The notes below the pieces were generated by a model. The model was not told the origin of the DNA. It did no database searches and saw nothing but the letters and a program-made list of their open reading frames with translations. The translations under genes and the position numbers were made by a program. Positions 17,737 through 26,426 of a DNA stretch of 64,000 nt are shown piece by piece; the first letter of the stretch is position 1, and each line of letters begins with the position of its first letter. Source of the stretch: Kitasatospora cineracea (GTDB lineage Bacteria > Actinomycetota > Actinomycetes > Streptomycetales > Streptomycetaceae); contig NZ_RJVJ01000002.1 in NCBI RefSeq assembly GCF_003751605.1, positions 558,001 to 622,000 of the forward strand, given 5' to 3'.

Positions 17737-18138
17737 TCAGTAGCCGCGCGGGGCGGCGTGCAGGTGTTCGCCGACCCGGCGGACCAGGCGGGCCATCTCG
17801 TAGGCGACCAGGCCGAGGTCGGCGTCGGGTTCGGCGAAGACGGCCAGGCAGGAGCCCTGTCCGGCGGCGGCCACGAACAGGTAGCCGCGTTCCAGTTCGA
17901 CCATGGTCTGGCGGACCTCGCCCGCCTCGAAGTGGCGCCCGGCACCCTTGGCCAGGCTGTGGAAGCCGGAGGCGACGGCGGCCAGGTGTTCGGCGTCCTC
18001 GCGGCCGAGGCCGGTGGAGTTGCCCATCGGCAGCCCGTCGGCGGAGAGCATGACGGCGAACCTGACCCGGGCCGTCCGGGTGGTCAACTCGTCCAGGAGC
18101 CAGTTGAGTTCGCCGCTCTGGCGGGTGGTGCCGATCAT
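17737..18138 (-). CDS. cvnB: conservon roadblock/LC7 protein CvnB
   Basis: A 133-residue roadblock/LC7 protein (LNWLLDELTTRTARVRFAVM, LSADGLPMGNSTGL, QTMVELERGYLFVAAAG). Roadblock proteins regulate small GTPases, here presumably CvnD. The ATG at 18138 overlaps the cvnA stop (ATGA). The open frame extends thousands of bases upstream, but only this part has family resemblance. Confidence 0.92.
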   Translation of the reverse strand: MIGTTRQSGELNWLLDELTTRTARVRFAVMLSADGLPMGNSTGLGREDAEHLAAVASGFHSLAKGAGRHFEAGEVRQTMVELERGYLFVAAAGQGSCLAVFAEPDADLGLVAYEMARLVRRVGEHLHAAPRGY

Positions 18139-20654
18139 CGGTAGCGCTCTCCTCTGTCGAAGTCGCCGCGGTCGGTGGCGGGGCGGTCGGTGGCCGGGTG
18201 GGCGTGGCCGCGCTGCCAACCGCGCTGGAAGGCGGTCATCGCGGTGCGGGCCTGTTCGGGGTCGCGGTCGGCGGGTCCGGCGGGGCGCAGCCCGGGGCGG
18301 GGCGGCTGCGGGGTGTCGCGCAGCTGCGGGGCGAGGCTGGCCTGCCGCACCCGGCGCGGGAGTTCGTCGTCCTGCCCGGCGGGGACGGCCGGCGAGGGCA
18401 GCGCCTGCACGGGCGGGCGCTGCGGCACCGCGGCGGCGGGCGGGCGCGGCGGCACCGCGGCGGCGGGCCGGGCGGGCGGCGGCGGGGCGAGCGGGGCTCG
18501 GGCCGGGGCCGGGGGTGCGGCGAGCGCCTGGGACAGCGGCCGCACCGTCGGCGGGAGTTCCGGCACGGTGGCCGACTCCCGTTCGTCCGGCCGGGGTTCG
18601 GCCCCGTGCAGGTCGAGCAGGTCGAGCGGGAGCAGCACGATCGCGGTGGTGCCGCCGTACGCGGAGGGGCGCAGCGCGACCTTGACGCCGTGCCGTTTGG
18701 CGAGCCGGCTGACCACGAACAGGCCGAGCCGGTCGCTGTCGAAGAGGTCGACCTGGTCGCTGGCGTCGATCCGCCGGTTGGCGTCGGAGAGCGCTTCGGG
18801 GCCCATGCCGAGGCCGCGGTCCTCGATCTCCAGGGCGTAGCCGTTGCCGACCTGTTCGCCGCGGATCTGGACCTTGGTGTGCGGGGGCGAGAACCCGGTG
18901 GCGTTCTCGACGAGTTCGGCGACCAGGTGGGTGAGGTCGGCGACGGCGGGGCCGGTGACGGCGGCGTACGGGAGGCGGTGGACGTCGACCCGGGCGTACT
19001 CCTCGACCTCGGCGACGGCGGCCCGGACCACGTCGGTGAGCGGGACGGGCTTGCGCCAGGCGCGGCCGGGGGCGGCGCCGGAGAGGATGATCAGGCCCTC
19101 GGCGTGGCGGCGCATCCGGGTGGTGAGGTGGTCGAGCTTGAACAGGTCGTCGAGTTCGGCCGGGTCCTCGGTGCGGCGCTCCATGGCGTCCAGCAGGGTG
19201 AGCTGGCGGTGCACCAGGACCTGGCTGCGGCGGGCCAGGTTGACGAACACGCCGGAGACGCCGGAGAGCACCTCGGCGCGTTCGACGGCGGCGGTGACGG
19301 CGGCCCGCTGGACGCTGTCGAGGGCGTGGTGGACCTGGCCGATCTCGTCGCCGCCGTGCTCGCGCGGCGGCACCTCGGCGTCCACGTCGACCTCTTCGCC
19401 GGACCTCAACCGCCGCATGGTGTCCGGGAGTTTGCGGCCGGCCAGTTCGAGGGCGGAGTTGCGCAGGGCGTGCAGTTCGGCGACCAGGCCGCGGCCGATC
19501 CGGACCGAGACCAGCAGCGAGCCGAGGACGGCGAACAGGCCGAGCAGCACGGTGGCGCCGGAGGTGGTGAACAGGCCGAGCGCGTACGGGTCGGACCGTT
19601 CGGAGGCGGCGGTGCCGGCCTGCCGTTCGAGGTCGGCCAGGGCGTGCGCGGTGGCGTCGGCGGCGGCGGCCCAGCGGGTGCCGGGGACGGCGGCGAGCGC
19701 GCCGCGCGGGTCGGCGGCGTCCAGCAGCGCCTCCTCGTAGCGGCGCAGTTCCTGGTACTCGGGCCCGCCGGTGACGGCGGCCAGCGCGGTGCGGTCGGCG
19801 GGGCGCAGGTCGGGGGCGGCGGTCTGCTCGAACTGGGCGCGGGCGTAGCCGGCCCCGACGATCTGCCGGTACTGGGCCTCGGTGAGCTGTCCGCTGCGCT
19901 GGGCGGCGCGCACCAGGGCGTCCTCGCGGGCGAGTTGCTCCCGGGAGCGGGCGAACTCGAGCAGCACCCGGGCGTCGGCGGCGACCCGGTGGTCCTGCAG
20001 CGCGGTGAGCGAGCCGGTGGCGGCGAGGGCCTCGTCGACGGCGGCGGTGTAGACGGTGTAGGCGTCGCTCCACGGGACGCTGCGGTCGAGCAGCCGGGTG
20101 CGCAGCGCGGGGAGGGCGGCGACGGCGCGGCCGAGGGTGTCGAGGCGGCCGGCCGCCTCGGGGCCGAGCCCCTCGGCGTCGGCGCGGTTGTAGCCGGGGG
20201 CCAGGGTGAGCGGGGCGGCGGCCCGGTCGGTGTCCTGGGCGGTGCTGCGCAGCGCGGCCTCCTGGTCGGGGCCCGGGGCGGCCAGGAGCTGTCCGGCGGC
20301 GGCCCGTTCGGCCTGCAGGGCGGCGACGGTGCGGTCCAGCGGGGTGCGCAGGGTGGTGTCGACGCTCTTGATCCGCAGCAGGTCCCAGACGTCGCCCGCG
20401 GTGGTGACGGTGGCGAACGCCCACAGCGCCATCACGGAGACCACCGGGACCATCAGCACGGCGACGATCCGGGCCCGGACGGTGCGCGGCCGCAGGCCGG
20501 GCCGGACGGGCGCCGGGACGGTGAGCGGGGTCTCGTCGGCGGGCGGCCCGGCGTGGGCGCCGCGCCGGGGCGCGCCGGGCCGGGTGCGGGCGGGGCCGCG
20601 CGGGGTGCTGGGGGCGGGCGGTCCGCTGCGGGAGGTGCCTCGGCTTGCGCGCAT
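18135..20654 (-). CDS. cvnA: conservon sensor kinase-like protein CvnA (NIT domain)
   Basis: About 839 residues. After a basic Pro-rich N-terminus and a membrane helix (IVAVLMVPVVSVMALWAFA) comes a helical nitrate/nitrite-sensing type extracellular domain, a second helix (VLLGLFAVLGSLLVSVRIG), a HAMP-like linker and a HATPase domain (LVAELVENATGFSPPHTKV, IEDRGLGMGPEAL, GLFVVSRLAKRHGVKV). The tail of ~150 residues is Pro/Ala-rich. It is the sensor of the conservon; no histidine phosphoacceptor box is obvious, as usual for CvnA. ATG 20654 is chosen; a GTG at 20675 is possible. Confidence 0.9.
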   Translation of the reverse strand: MRASRGTSRSGPPAPSTPRGPARTRPGAPRRGAHAGPPADETPLTVPAPVRPGLRPRTVRARIVAVLMVPVVSVMALWAFATVTTAGDVWDLLRIKSVDTTLRTPLDRTVAALQAERAAAGQLLAAPGPDQEAALRSTAQDTDRAAAPLTLAPGYNRADAEGLGPEAAGRLDTLGRAVAALPALRTRLLDRSVPWSDAYTVYTAAVDEALAATGSLTALQDHRVAADARVLLEFARSREQLAREDALVRAAQRSGQLTEAQYRQIVGAGYARAQFEQTAAPDLRPADRTALAAVTGGPEYQELRRYEEALLDAADPRGALAAVPGTRWAAAADATAHALADLERQAGTAASERSDPYALGLFTTSGATVLLGLFAVLGSLLVSVRIGRGLVAELHALRNSALELAGRKLPDTMRRLRSGEEVDVDAEVPPREHGGDEIGQVHHALDSVQRAAVTAAVERAEVLSGVSGVFVNLARRSQVLVHRQLTLLDAMERRTEDPAELDDLFKLDHLTTRMRRHAEGLIILSGAAPGRAWRKPVPLTDVVRAAVAEVEEYARVDVHRLPYAAVTGPAVADLTHLVAELVENATGFSPPHTKVQIRGEQVGNGYALEIEDRGLGMGPEALSDANRRIDASDQVDLFDSDRLGLFVVSRLAKRHGVKVALRPSAYGGTTAIVLLPLDLLDLHGAEPRPDERESATVPELPPTVRPLSQALAAPPAPARAPLAPPPPARPAAAVPPRPPAAAVPQRPPVQALPSPAVPAGQDDELPRRVRQASLAPQLRDTPQPPRPGLRPAGPADRDPEQARTAMTAFQRGWQRGHAHPATDRPATDRGDFDRGERYR

Positions 20655-20705
20655 GGGTGTGGGGCGGCCTTTCACGGGGTCGTCGGGGCGGGCGGGCGGC
20701 GGGGC

Positions 20706-21488
20706 TCAGGCGGCGCGGCCGAGGTCCTCGACGGCGAGTTCGCCGGCCTCGCGGTAGGCGGCGCGTTCCTGCGCGGTCGGGGAGAGCGCGACGAAGGCGG
20801 CGGTGAGGAAGAGGAAGGAGCCGAGCCCGACGGCGAGCGGGAAGACGAACTGCATCGGGGTGGCGCCGCCGAGCCCGGTGCGGGCGGGCTCCATGTGGAC
20901 GTGCACGGCGGCCATGCCGGTGTAGTGCATGCAGCTGACGGCGACGCCCATGACGAGCGCGGCGGCGGCCGCCGCGTACACGTTGCGGATGGTGACGGCG
21001 GCCCACAGCGCGGCGGTGGCGGCGCCGACGGCGATCAGGACGGACAGCGCCACCGTGCCGGCCTGGTAGCGCAGTTCGCCGTGGATCCGGACGGCGGACA
21101 TCCCCAGGTAGTGCATGGCGGCGACGCCGACGCCGGTGGTGAGGCCGCCGAGCAGCAGGCTGCGGCCGCGGTGCCGGCCGTAGCCGACCACGAACACGCC
21201 GAGGCCGACCACGGCGATCGCCACCAGCAGGCTGAGGACGGTCAGCGGGACGTCGTAGCGCAGGTCGGTGCCGTCGACGCTGAAGCCGAACATGGCGACG
21301 AAGTGCATCGTCCAGATCCCGGAGCCGATCGCGGCGGCCGCGGTGAGCAGCCAGTTGCGGCGGGAGGCGCCGGTGGCGGACAGCGCGCGCAGGGTGCAGC
21401 GCAGGCCGAGGGCGGCGCCGACGCAGGCCATCGCGTAGGAGAGCAGCGGCGTCAGCCAGCCGAAACTGAAATGGTCCATCGATCCCAT
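20706..21488 (-). CDS. MHYT-domain integral membrane sensor
   Basis: A 260-residue protein with seven predicted helices and three MHYT-type motifs: TMHFVAMFGF, AMHYLGMSAV and CMHYTGMAAVHV. The Met, His and Asn/Tyr residues of this domain are thought to bind copper and sense diatomic gases such as O2, CO or NO. There is no output domain. AGGAGG precedes ATG 21488. Only about 50 bp separate it from cvnA in the same direction, so it is likely the first gene of a five-gene operon and may feed the conservon its signal. Confidence 0.88.
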   Translation of the reverse strand: MGSMDHFSFGWLTPLLSYAMACVGAALGLRCTLRALSATGASRRNWLLTAAAAIGSGIWTMHFVAMFGFSVDGTDLRYDVPLTVLSLLVAIAVVGLGVFVVGYGRHRGRSLLLGGLTTGVGVAAMHYLGMSAVRIHGELRYQAGTVALSVLIAVGAATAALWAAVTIRNVYAAAAAALVMGVAVSCMHYTGMAAVHVHMEPARTGLGGATPMQFVFPLAVGLGSFLFLTAAFVALSPTAQERAAYREAGELAVEDLGRAA

Positions 21489-21899
21489 CGGGTGCCTCCT
21501 GCGAGGGGTGCGGGTGCCGCTCGCCGAGCTCTTGCGGTCCAGGAATCGTGGACGCTACCCAGAGTTGACGAATGGTCACCGGAAGATGTGAAAAGCACCA
21601 CGCGTGGTGGGGGTTGTGTGCTCGAATGGTCCGGCGGCGCATGCCTCCCACCGCCCTCCCGCGCTCCGCGCGCCCCAGCGCACGCCCTTGCGCGCGCCCT
21701 TGCCGCCGCCCTCCGGGGGCCTCCCGCCGCACGCCGGATCGAACGCGCGCGCGGAACTGGCGTGCGGGTTGTCCTTCGGAGCCGCTACTCTCCGGCGAAC
21801 CGTCGCGGGGCGCAGCGGAGTTCCGCTGCCGCCCGGAGCCGACGGCTCCCCCTTGCCGCTTCCCCGCGCGCCGTCCGCGTGCCCTGCCGGAGGAACTCC
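21489..21899. promoter_or_regulatory. divergent intergenic region with a 14-bp palindrome
   Basis: This 411-bp spacer holds the promoters of the MHYT/conservon operon (leftward) and the zinc-ribbon protein gene (rightward). It contains a perfect palindrome CACCACGCGTGGTG at 21596-21609, a TTGACG at 21565-21570 and a TACTCT hexamer at 21786-21791. The first is a candidate operator. No gene is supported here. Confidence 0.45.
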
Positions 21900-22610
21900 G
21901 TGTCCGTACCCGTCCCGCCCCTGTCCGCCGACCCGTCCGCGCCGCCCGCGGGCGCCGAGCCCGGCCCGGGGGGAGCGCCCGCCGGGCCCGGCTTCCACCC
22001 GGGCCCGTTCTGCCGCTTCTGCGGTTCGATGCCCGCCGTGCAGGCCACGGTCCGCGGCCACCAGGGATTCCTGGTGATGATGAGGTTCCTGCGCCTGCCC
22101 GGCCCGTTCTGCCGGGACTGCGGGACGGCGACCGTCCGGCGGATGACCGCGAACAGCCTGTGGCAGGGCTGGTGGGGCGTCGCGTCCATGGTGATCAACC
22201 CCGTCACCATGCTGATGAACCTGGTCACCTGGCTCAAGCTCCGGAAGCTCCCGGCCCCCGTCCCGGGCGCCCCGGGCACGCCCATGCCCACCGGCCGTCC
22301 GCTGTACCTGCGGCCGCAGGTCCTCGGTCTGCTGGTGCCGCTGGCGCTCGTCGGCGCGATCGTCTACAGCGTCCAGCAGGACCCGGAGTACGCCGCCGTC
22401 GGCGACTGCGTCCACAACAGCGGGACCACCTTCTCCCCGGACGTCTCGGTCGTCGACTGCGGCAGCTCCGACGCCGACTTCCGGGTGGTGGGCCGGTTCT
22501 CCACCTCCACCACCAGCGCCTGCAAGGCGGTCCCCGAGGCCCAGGTCGGCTACTGGGTGGAGAAGGGCAGCACCTCGTACACCCTGTGCCTGGCCCACCT
22601 CACCCACTGA
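21900..22610 (+). CDS. LppU/SCO3897-like membrane protein with zinc ribbon
   Basis: A 236-residue protein. Two CxxC pairs near the N-terminus (PFCRFCGSMPAV and PFCRDCGTATV) look like a zinc ribbon, followed by hydrophobic stretches, one membrane helix (VLGLLVPLALVGAIVYSV) and an extracellular domain with paired cysteines (GDCVHNSG, VVDCGSSDADFRVVGRF, ACKAVPE, YTLCLAHL) as in the LppU/SCO3897 family. GTG 21900 follows GGAGGA at good spacing. Function unknown; the topology suggests an envelope-linked role. Confidence 0.75.
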   Translation: MSVPVPPLSADPSAPPAGAEPGPGGAPAGPGFHPGPFCRFCGSMPAVQATVRGHQGFLVMMRFLRLPGPFCRDCGTATVRRMTANSLWQGWWGVASMVINPVTMLMNLVTWLKLRKLPAPVPGAPGTPMPTGRPLYLRPQVLGLLVPLALVGAIVYSVQQDPEYAAVGDCVHNSGTTFSPDVSVVDCGSSDADFRVVGRFSTSTTSACKAVPEAQVGYWVEKGSTSYTLCLAHLTH

Positions 22611-22619
22611 CGCCCCGGG

Positions 22620-22655
22620 CCGCCCGTCCCCGCACTCCAGCGCGGGGGCGGGCGG
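22620..22655 (+). terminator. hairpin terminator of the LppU-like gene
   Basis: A 14-bp stem with one mismatch (CCGCCCGTCCCCGC against GCGGGGGCGGGCGG) and an 8-nt loop sits 10 bp past the stop codon. Confidence 0.75.
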
Positions 22656-22702
22656 TCCGGCGTCCGCTCGCCGCACCGGCCGTCACCCACCTGCACGGCC
22701 TC

Positions 22703-22733
22703 GCCCCGACACGGTGAAACACCGGGTCGGGGC
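22703..22733 (-). terminator. hairpin, original terminator of the interrupted VOC operon
   Basis: The stem GCCCCGAC/GTCGGGGC with inner CGGTG/CACCG pairing lies about 115 bp beyond the stop codon of the stranded VOC 3' end, on that gene's strand. Before the island inserted it would have ended the monooxygenase-acetyltransferase-VOC operon. Confidence 0.55.
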
Positions 22734-22848
22734 GTGATCCACCCGGCCCTGCCACCGCCTTCTGCAACGGCCCCACGGGGCAGAACGGCTAGGGCGCGCC
22801 GGCACCGCTCCCGCGGCCTCCGGCGGGGCTGCGCGGTGGGGCCAGGGT

Positions 22849-22881
22849 TCACAGGACGCAGAACTCGTTGCCCTCGGGGTC
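22849..22881 (-). pseudogene. stranded 3' end of VOC gene (host side of attL)
   Basis: Read on the minus strand, the bases up to the core encode DPEGNEFCVL followed by TGA, the classic C-terminus of glyoxalase/VOC proteins. There is no gene in front of it here. It fits exactly onto the interrupted VOC gene at 31767-32141, whose own last residues after ...VVMADP are supplied by the island. Confidence 0.85.
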
Positions 22882-22905
22882 TCCCAACACACAGAACTGG
22901 ACGTT
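22862..22905. other. attL: attL of the integrated island
   Basis: The shared core GGGGTC is at 22876-22881. To its left is host VOC sequence; to its right is the island arm starting TCCCAACACAC. The integrase gene begins about 40 bp inside, as is usual for serine integrases. Confidence 0.8.
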
Positions 22906-22919
22906 CTGGAGTGTGAGAG

Positions 22920-24662
22920 ATGGCAGCGGCATCTGTGCTGGTCAGGGGCTCGGAAGCTGATCAGTGGCAAGACGCGCTCCCCAAGTGGGACATGGAAGAT
23001 GCGCGCAACCCCCTGTCCGGCACCGTGTTCACCGAGACCCTTCGGGGTGTCCGGTGCATCCGACTGTCCGTCCTCACGGACGAGACCACCAGCCCCGAGC
23101 GTCAGCGGGAGGCGTGCGACCACGTAGGCGCAGAGCTGCGGGTCACGTTCGGCGAGGGTGACGCACTGCGCGAAGCGGTGGACCTTGACGTCAGCGCGTC
23201 CAAGACCAGCCCGTGGGAGCGCCCGCAGCTACTCCGCTGGTTGAGCAACCCGCAGGCGTATGACGCTCTGGTGTTCTGGCGGTTCGATCGCGCCATCCGG
23301 TCCATGGGCCACATGTACGCCCTCGCCAACTGGGCACGCGAGCACCGCAAGGTACTCATCTTCGCCGAGGGTCTGGGCGGGGGTCGGCAGGTGTTCGACT
23401 TCCGCAACCCCATGGACCCCATGGCGGAACTCCAACTGTTCATGCTGGCTTTCGCCGCACAGTTCGAGTCGCAGTCCATCAGCGACCGCGTCAGCGGCGC
23501 ACAGGCCGCCATGCGCAAGATGCCGCTTCGCTGGCGCGGCGGTGGCCGTCCGCCATACGGCTACATGCCCGCCCCGATGCCCGAGGAGTTCGGCGGCAAG
23601 GGCTGGACCCTGGTGCCCGATCCGGACGCCGTGGCGGTCATTGAGCGCATCGTCCGTGAGCTGCTGGAGGGCGCCACCGTGTCCGCCATCGCTGCGGGGC
23701 TCAACGCGGACGGCATCCTGAGCCCGCGCGATTACTGGGCCGACAAGATGGGCCGCGAGCGGGGCGGCAAGACCGGCGGGACCAAGGGCAAGCACGTGGT
23801 GCGGGAGACGTTCCAGTGGACCCCGGCGGTCATTACCCGGATGCTCCGTAATGAGGTGCTATTGGGCTGGAAGATGCACAACGGCGTGCCCGTGCGCGAC
23901 GACCAGGGCAACCCGGCCATGTGCACCGAGACACCGATTCTCACCCGCGAGGAGTTCGACCAGATCGGCGCCGTTCTGGACGAACGCAGCATCAACAACA
24001 GCGACCGGTCCGACACGGAAGCGCTGTTGCTGCGGGTCATCCACTGCGATTCATGCGGCGGACGCATGTACCTCAACAAACAGGACGGCAAGCAGCCCAC
24101 GTACAAGTGCAATTACCACGCCCGGGGCGACAAGTGCGAAGCGCCCGCGAACATCCGGGGAGACTGGGCAGACGAGTACGTGACAGCCGAGTTCCTGCGT
24201 CTGGTCGGCGGAATCCAGACCCGAACCACGGTGGTCGTCCCCGGCTACGACCCCGAACCGGAGTTGAACGCGACCGTGGCCGAGTTCACCGCGCACTTGA
24301 AGATTCAGGGACAGCAGAAGTCCAAGCACGCCGCGAACGAGTGGCAGAAACGGCATGACGCCCTGGACAGCCGCATAGCCGACTTGGAATCGCGCGAGAA
24401 GACCGAGCCGCAGCGCATCACCACGACCACCGGGCGTACCTTCGCCGACGACTGGAACACCGCCGACACGGCCAAGCGGCGCGGCATGCTCATTGACGCC
24501 GGAGTTCGCCTGAACGTCCGCCGGGGCACCCGTGGCGGGTGGCGCAAGCTCGACACCCGGCGCGTGGACTTCACCATGTCCGGGGAACTCGACCCGGCCG
24601 CCGAGGAACTGTCTGCATGGGATACCGCCACGGCTTCCGAGATGCTGCCCGCAGCCGCGTAA
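22920..24662 (+). CDS. int: large serine integrase
   Basis: A 580-residue large serine recombinase. The catalytic domain carries Ser50 in RLSVLTDETTSPERQ, the motif VFWRFDRAIRS and the long helix LQLFMLAFAAQFESQSISDRV. A recombinase domain follows (GGRPPYGYMP..., AAGLNADGI), then a zinc ribbon (CDSCGGRMYL... YKCNYHARGDKCE) and a coiled-coil region (HAANEWQKRHDALDSRIADLESR). It should join attP to attB in the VOC gene; reversal would need a recombination directionality factor. The gene faces inward from attL. ATG 22920 is used; the N-terminal ~40 residues are longer than usual, so a later start is possible. Confidence 0.93.
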   Translation: MAAASVLVRGSEADQWQDALPKWDMEDARNPLSGTVFTETLRGVRCIRLSVLTDETTSPERQREACDHVGAELRVTFGEGDALREAVDLDVSASKTSPWERPQLLRWLSNPQAYDALVFWRFDRAIRSMGHMYALANWAREHRKVLIFAEGLGGGRQVFDFRNPMDPMAELQLFMLAFAAQFESQSISDRVSGAQAAMRKMPLRWRGGGRPPYGYMPAPMPEEFGGKGWTLVPDPDAVAVIERIVRELLEGATVSAIAAGLNADGILSPRDYWADKMGRERGGKTGGTKGKHVVRETFQWTPAVITRMLRNEVLLGWKMHNGVPVRDDQGNPAMCTETPILTREEFDQIGAVLDERSINNSDRSDTEALLLRVIHCDSCGGRMYLNKQDGKQPTYKCNYHARGDKCEAPANIRGDWADEYVTAEFLRLVGGIQTRTTVVVPGYDPEPELNATVAEFTAHLKIQGQQKSKHAANEWQKRHDALDSRIADLESREKTEPQRITTTTGRTFADDWNTADTAKRRGMLIDAGVRLNVRRGTRGGWRKLDTRRVDFTMSGELDPAAEELSAWDTATASEMLPAAA

Positions 24663-24672
24663 AGGCCCCATA

Positions 24673-24719
24673 GAGCCCCGTACAGCCCTGGTCGGCCCCC
24701 CGTGTCGGCCGGGGCTCTC
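24673..24719 (+). terminator. terminator-like hairpin after the integrase
   Basis: AGAGCCCCG and CGGGGCTCT form a perfect 9-bp stem with further pairing inside the long loop. It starts 11 bp past the stop codon and is followed by CTTGTG. Confidence 0.6.
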
Positions 24720-24993
24720 TTGTGCCCGCAGACGGCCGCCTGCTGCCTCGGGCTCAGCCGGCCCCGGAGCGGCCGACAGCGGCAAGAGGGGTGATGGGTG
24801 GTGGTTCTTACCTATTTTTTTGAACACATAGAAAAAACTAAGAAAAAACAGAAACAGGACCACTCTCGCCACCCCGCCACCAGGACACGGCAATGTCCGC
24901 CCTTCCCTAGCGCCGAGGTAGAGCGGGCAAGGTCCGCTCCCCATACCTACCGGGAAAGCCCCGCCGTGGGCACTGACAAACGGAGAGAGAACC
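24720..24993. other. non-coding region with an AT-rich patch (24805-24857)
   Basis: No gene is supported between the integrase terminator and the next small gene. The stretch 24805-24857 is about two-thirds A+T, with a T7 run and two A6 runs, far from the local base composition. It could hold promoters for the rightward genes, an origin-like or accessory-protein site, or a relic of the element's source. Confidence 0.5.
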
Positions 24994-25230
24994 ATGAGCG
25001 AGAGCTTGCACCGGGTCGGCTATCTGGACGGCCCCCGTGACAAGGATGCGATCCGCGCGGCCGAGTGGCAGTGGGACGCGCGCATGGAGAAGCTGGCCGC
25101 CCTCCGGGATTCGAACCCCGATATGTACGACCGCATGGGAACCACTGCCCGCATGTCCCTTGGCTACTACGAGAACGCGAAGAAGATTGCGGCTCAGTAC
25201 GGGCGCGATACCACGAAGGGTGGCAAGTGA
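24994..25230 (+). CDS. small hypothetical protein of the island
   Basis: A 78-residue protein with no recognised family, rich in charged residues and aromatic Trp/Tyr (AAEWQWDARMEKLAALRDS, SLGYYENAKKIAAQYGRD). GGAGAGAGAACC precedes the ATG. Its position right after a serine integrase and its small size would fit a recombination directionality factor, but nothing in the sequence proves that. It is nearly contiguous with the next gene. Confidence 0.6.
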   Translation: MSESLHRVGYLDGPRDKDAIRAAEWQWDARMEKLAALRDSNPDMYDRMGTTARMSLGYYENAKKIAAQYGRDTTKGGK

Positions 25231-25231
25231 T

Positions 25232-25732
25232 ATGAGCGCCGAGATCGAGAAGGCTACCGAGCGGGTCGCCAAGCTGCGCGCACAGATCGATAAGGTATCC
25301 GGCCCGCTGGCTGACGCCGAGGCGCAGTTGCGTGCCGCCGAGGACACCGAGAAGGCCCGCCGGGCGGAACGTGAGATTGAGTACAGCCGACAGTTCGCCG
25401 GGACTTGGATGGGTCGGGCCGAGGAGGCCGCGAACTCGGGTGATGACGCCCGACAGCGGTTCTTTGACGCCCTGTCGGCGGAGCCCTGGTTCGCTGCGTA
25501 TGTCGAGTACCGGGCCGCCAGGCACAAGCGCGGATACGTCATGACCGAAGCGCAGCGCGCACAGCGGACTATCGGTGAAGTCGTGACCGTACCCGAGCAG
25601 CGGTATTACGCGGCGCAGATCCTTGATGAAATCGTGGAGCACCTCGAAAAGGAGTCGGCGCAGCTCGCCGACGAATTCAATCAGAGTCTTGTGGCCCAGC
25701 GTGAAGAATACGTGGCCGCGCAGGGCGACTGA
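25232..25732 (+). CDS. hypothetical coiled-coil protein of the island
   Basis: A 166-residue, highly charged protein. Residues 1-50 (MSAEIEKATERVAKLRAQID... RRAEREIEYSRQF) look like a coiled coil, followed by a helical region with Trp and Tyr and a second heptad-like stretch near the end (EIVEHLEKESAQLADEF). The ATG follows the previous stop by 1 base, so the two are co-translated. Family unknown; phage-like small proteins often look like this. Confidence 0.6.
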   Translation: MSAEIEKATERVAKLRAQIDKVSGPLADAEAQLRAAEDTEKARRAEREIEYSRQFAGTWMGRAEEAANSGDDARQRFFDALSAEPWFAAYVEYRAARHKRGYVMTEAQRAQRTIGEVVTVPEQRYYAAQILDEIVEHLEKESAQLADEFNQSLVAQREEYVAAQGD

Positions 25733-25867
25733 GCATCCCCGACTCGACCAGGGGGGTACTCCCCTCCATGGCCAAGGTTGATCGGCAGGGAGGGAAGAAA
25801 CTCGCGCCGGAGCTGTGGCCATTCTTGGAACCCCTGAGCGCCGCCACAGCATGTGGGAGAGGAGACC

Positions 25868-26362
25868 ATGGCCGACCGATACCGGCCCAAACCAGCGGCA
25901 ATACGGGCCCGCGAAGGGAACCCGTCAAAGGCTGAGATCAGAGAAGGGGTGATTGTCCCTCGCGCCGTTCTTGCCGAACCTGATTGGCGAGACGTGTTCA
26001 AGGACTCGCCGGCCGCCGAAGTCCAAGCGGCCAATATCCGCTGTCGGGAAATGGCCTCGGCCGAGTGGCAGCGTATTGTGCCGATTCTCGAAGTAGCTGC
26101 GGGCCTCGGCGAGGTGGACCACTCGACCGTCAAGGATCTGTGCGTCTGCGTGGCCCGCATCGACCAGGCCGAGCGCGACCTGTCCGAACGCGGACTCATG
26201 GTCACGGCCGAGCGTGGCACGGTGAAGAACGGCGCCGCCACCATCGCAGCACAGTACCGATCCCAACTTGCACGCTACATCCGCGAATTGGGCCTGTCGC
26301 CGAGTGCTCGCGTGGCCATTGCGCCACCGGAGTCAGCAGACGACTCCGATATCTGGGACTGA
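25868..26362 (+). CDS. terS: phage terminase small subunit, P27 family
   Basis: A 164-residue protein with the family's landmarks: PAAIRAREGNPSK near the start, a helical middle (WQRIVPILEVAAGLGEVDHS, VCVARIDQAERDLSERGLM), TVKNGAATIAAQYRSQLARYI and the ending ELGLSPSARVAI. Small terminases recognise phage DNA for packaging and recruit a large subunit, which is absent here. In phage satellites a stand-alone TerS redirects a helper's packaging machinery, an attractive reading in this island. GGGAGAGGAGACC precedes ATG 25868. Confidence 0.82.
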   Translation: MADRYRPKPAAIRAREGNPSKAEIREGVIVPRAVLAEPDWRDVFKDSPAAEVQAANIRCREMASAEWQRIVPILEVAAGLGEVDHSTVKDLCVCVARIDQAERDLSERGLMVTAERGTVKNGAATIAAQYRSQLARYIRELGLSPSARVAIAPPESADDSDIWD

Positions 26363-26383
26363 CCGGTCCCACCTTCCGCGAAC

Positions 26384-26426
26384 GCCCCCGTCCCTTCCTC
26401 CCTCATCGGGTGGTTGGGGCGGGGGC
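26384..26426 (+). terminator. hairpin terminator after the small terminase gene
   Basis: GCCCCCGTCCC pairs with GGGGCGGGGGC (one mismatch), followed by CTTCTT, 21 bp past the stop codon. It separates the phage-like genes from the regulator and RiPP part. Confidence 0.7.

Larger units (their letters stand above)
22611..22919. other. non-coding spacer: terminators, host VOC 3' end and attL
   Basis: No full gene lies in these 309 bp. From left to right they hold the terminator of the upstream gene (22620-22655), a hairpin serving the minus strand (22703-22733), the stranded 3' tail of a VOC gene (22849-22881) and the left attachment site of the integrated island. Confidence 0.7.

Noticed and set aside
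17737..21732. Very long open frames antisense to or out of frame with known genes (for example 17737-21732, 52519-59247, 59907-63404)
   Set aside because: They consist of Arg/Gly/Ala/Pro or Val/Gly/Asp low-complexity sequence and lie over genes with clear families in another frame; stop codons are simply rare at this GC content.
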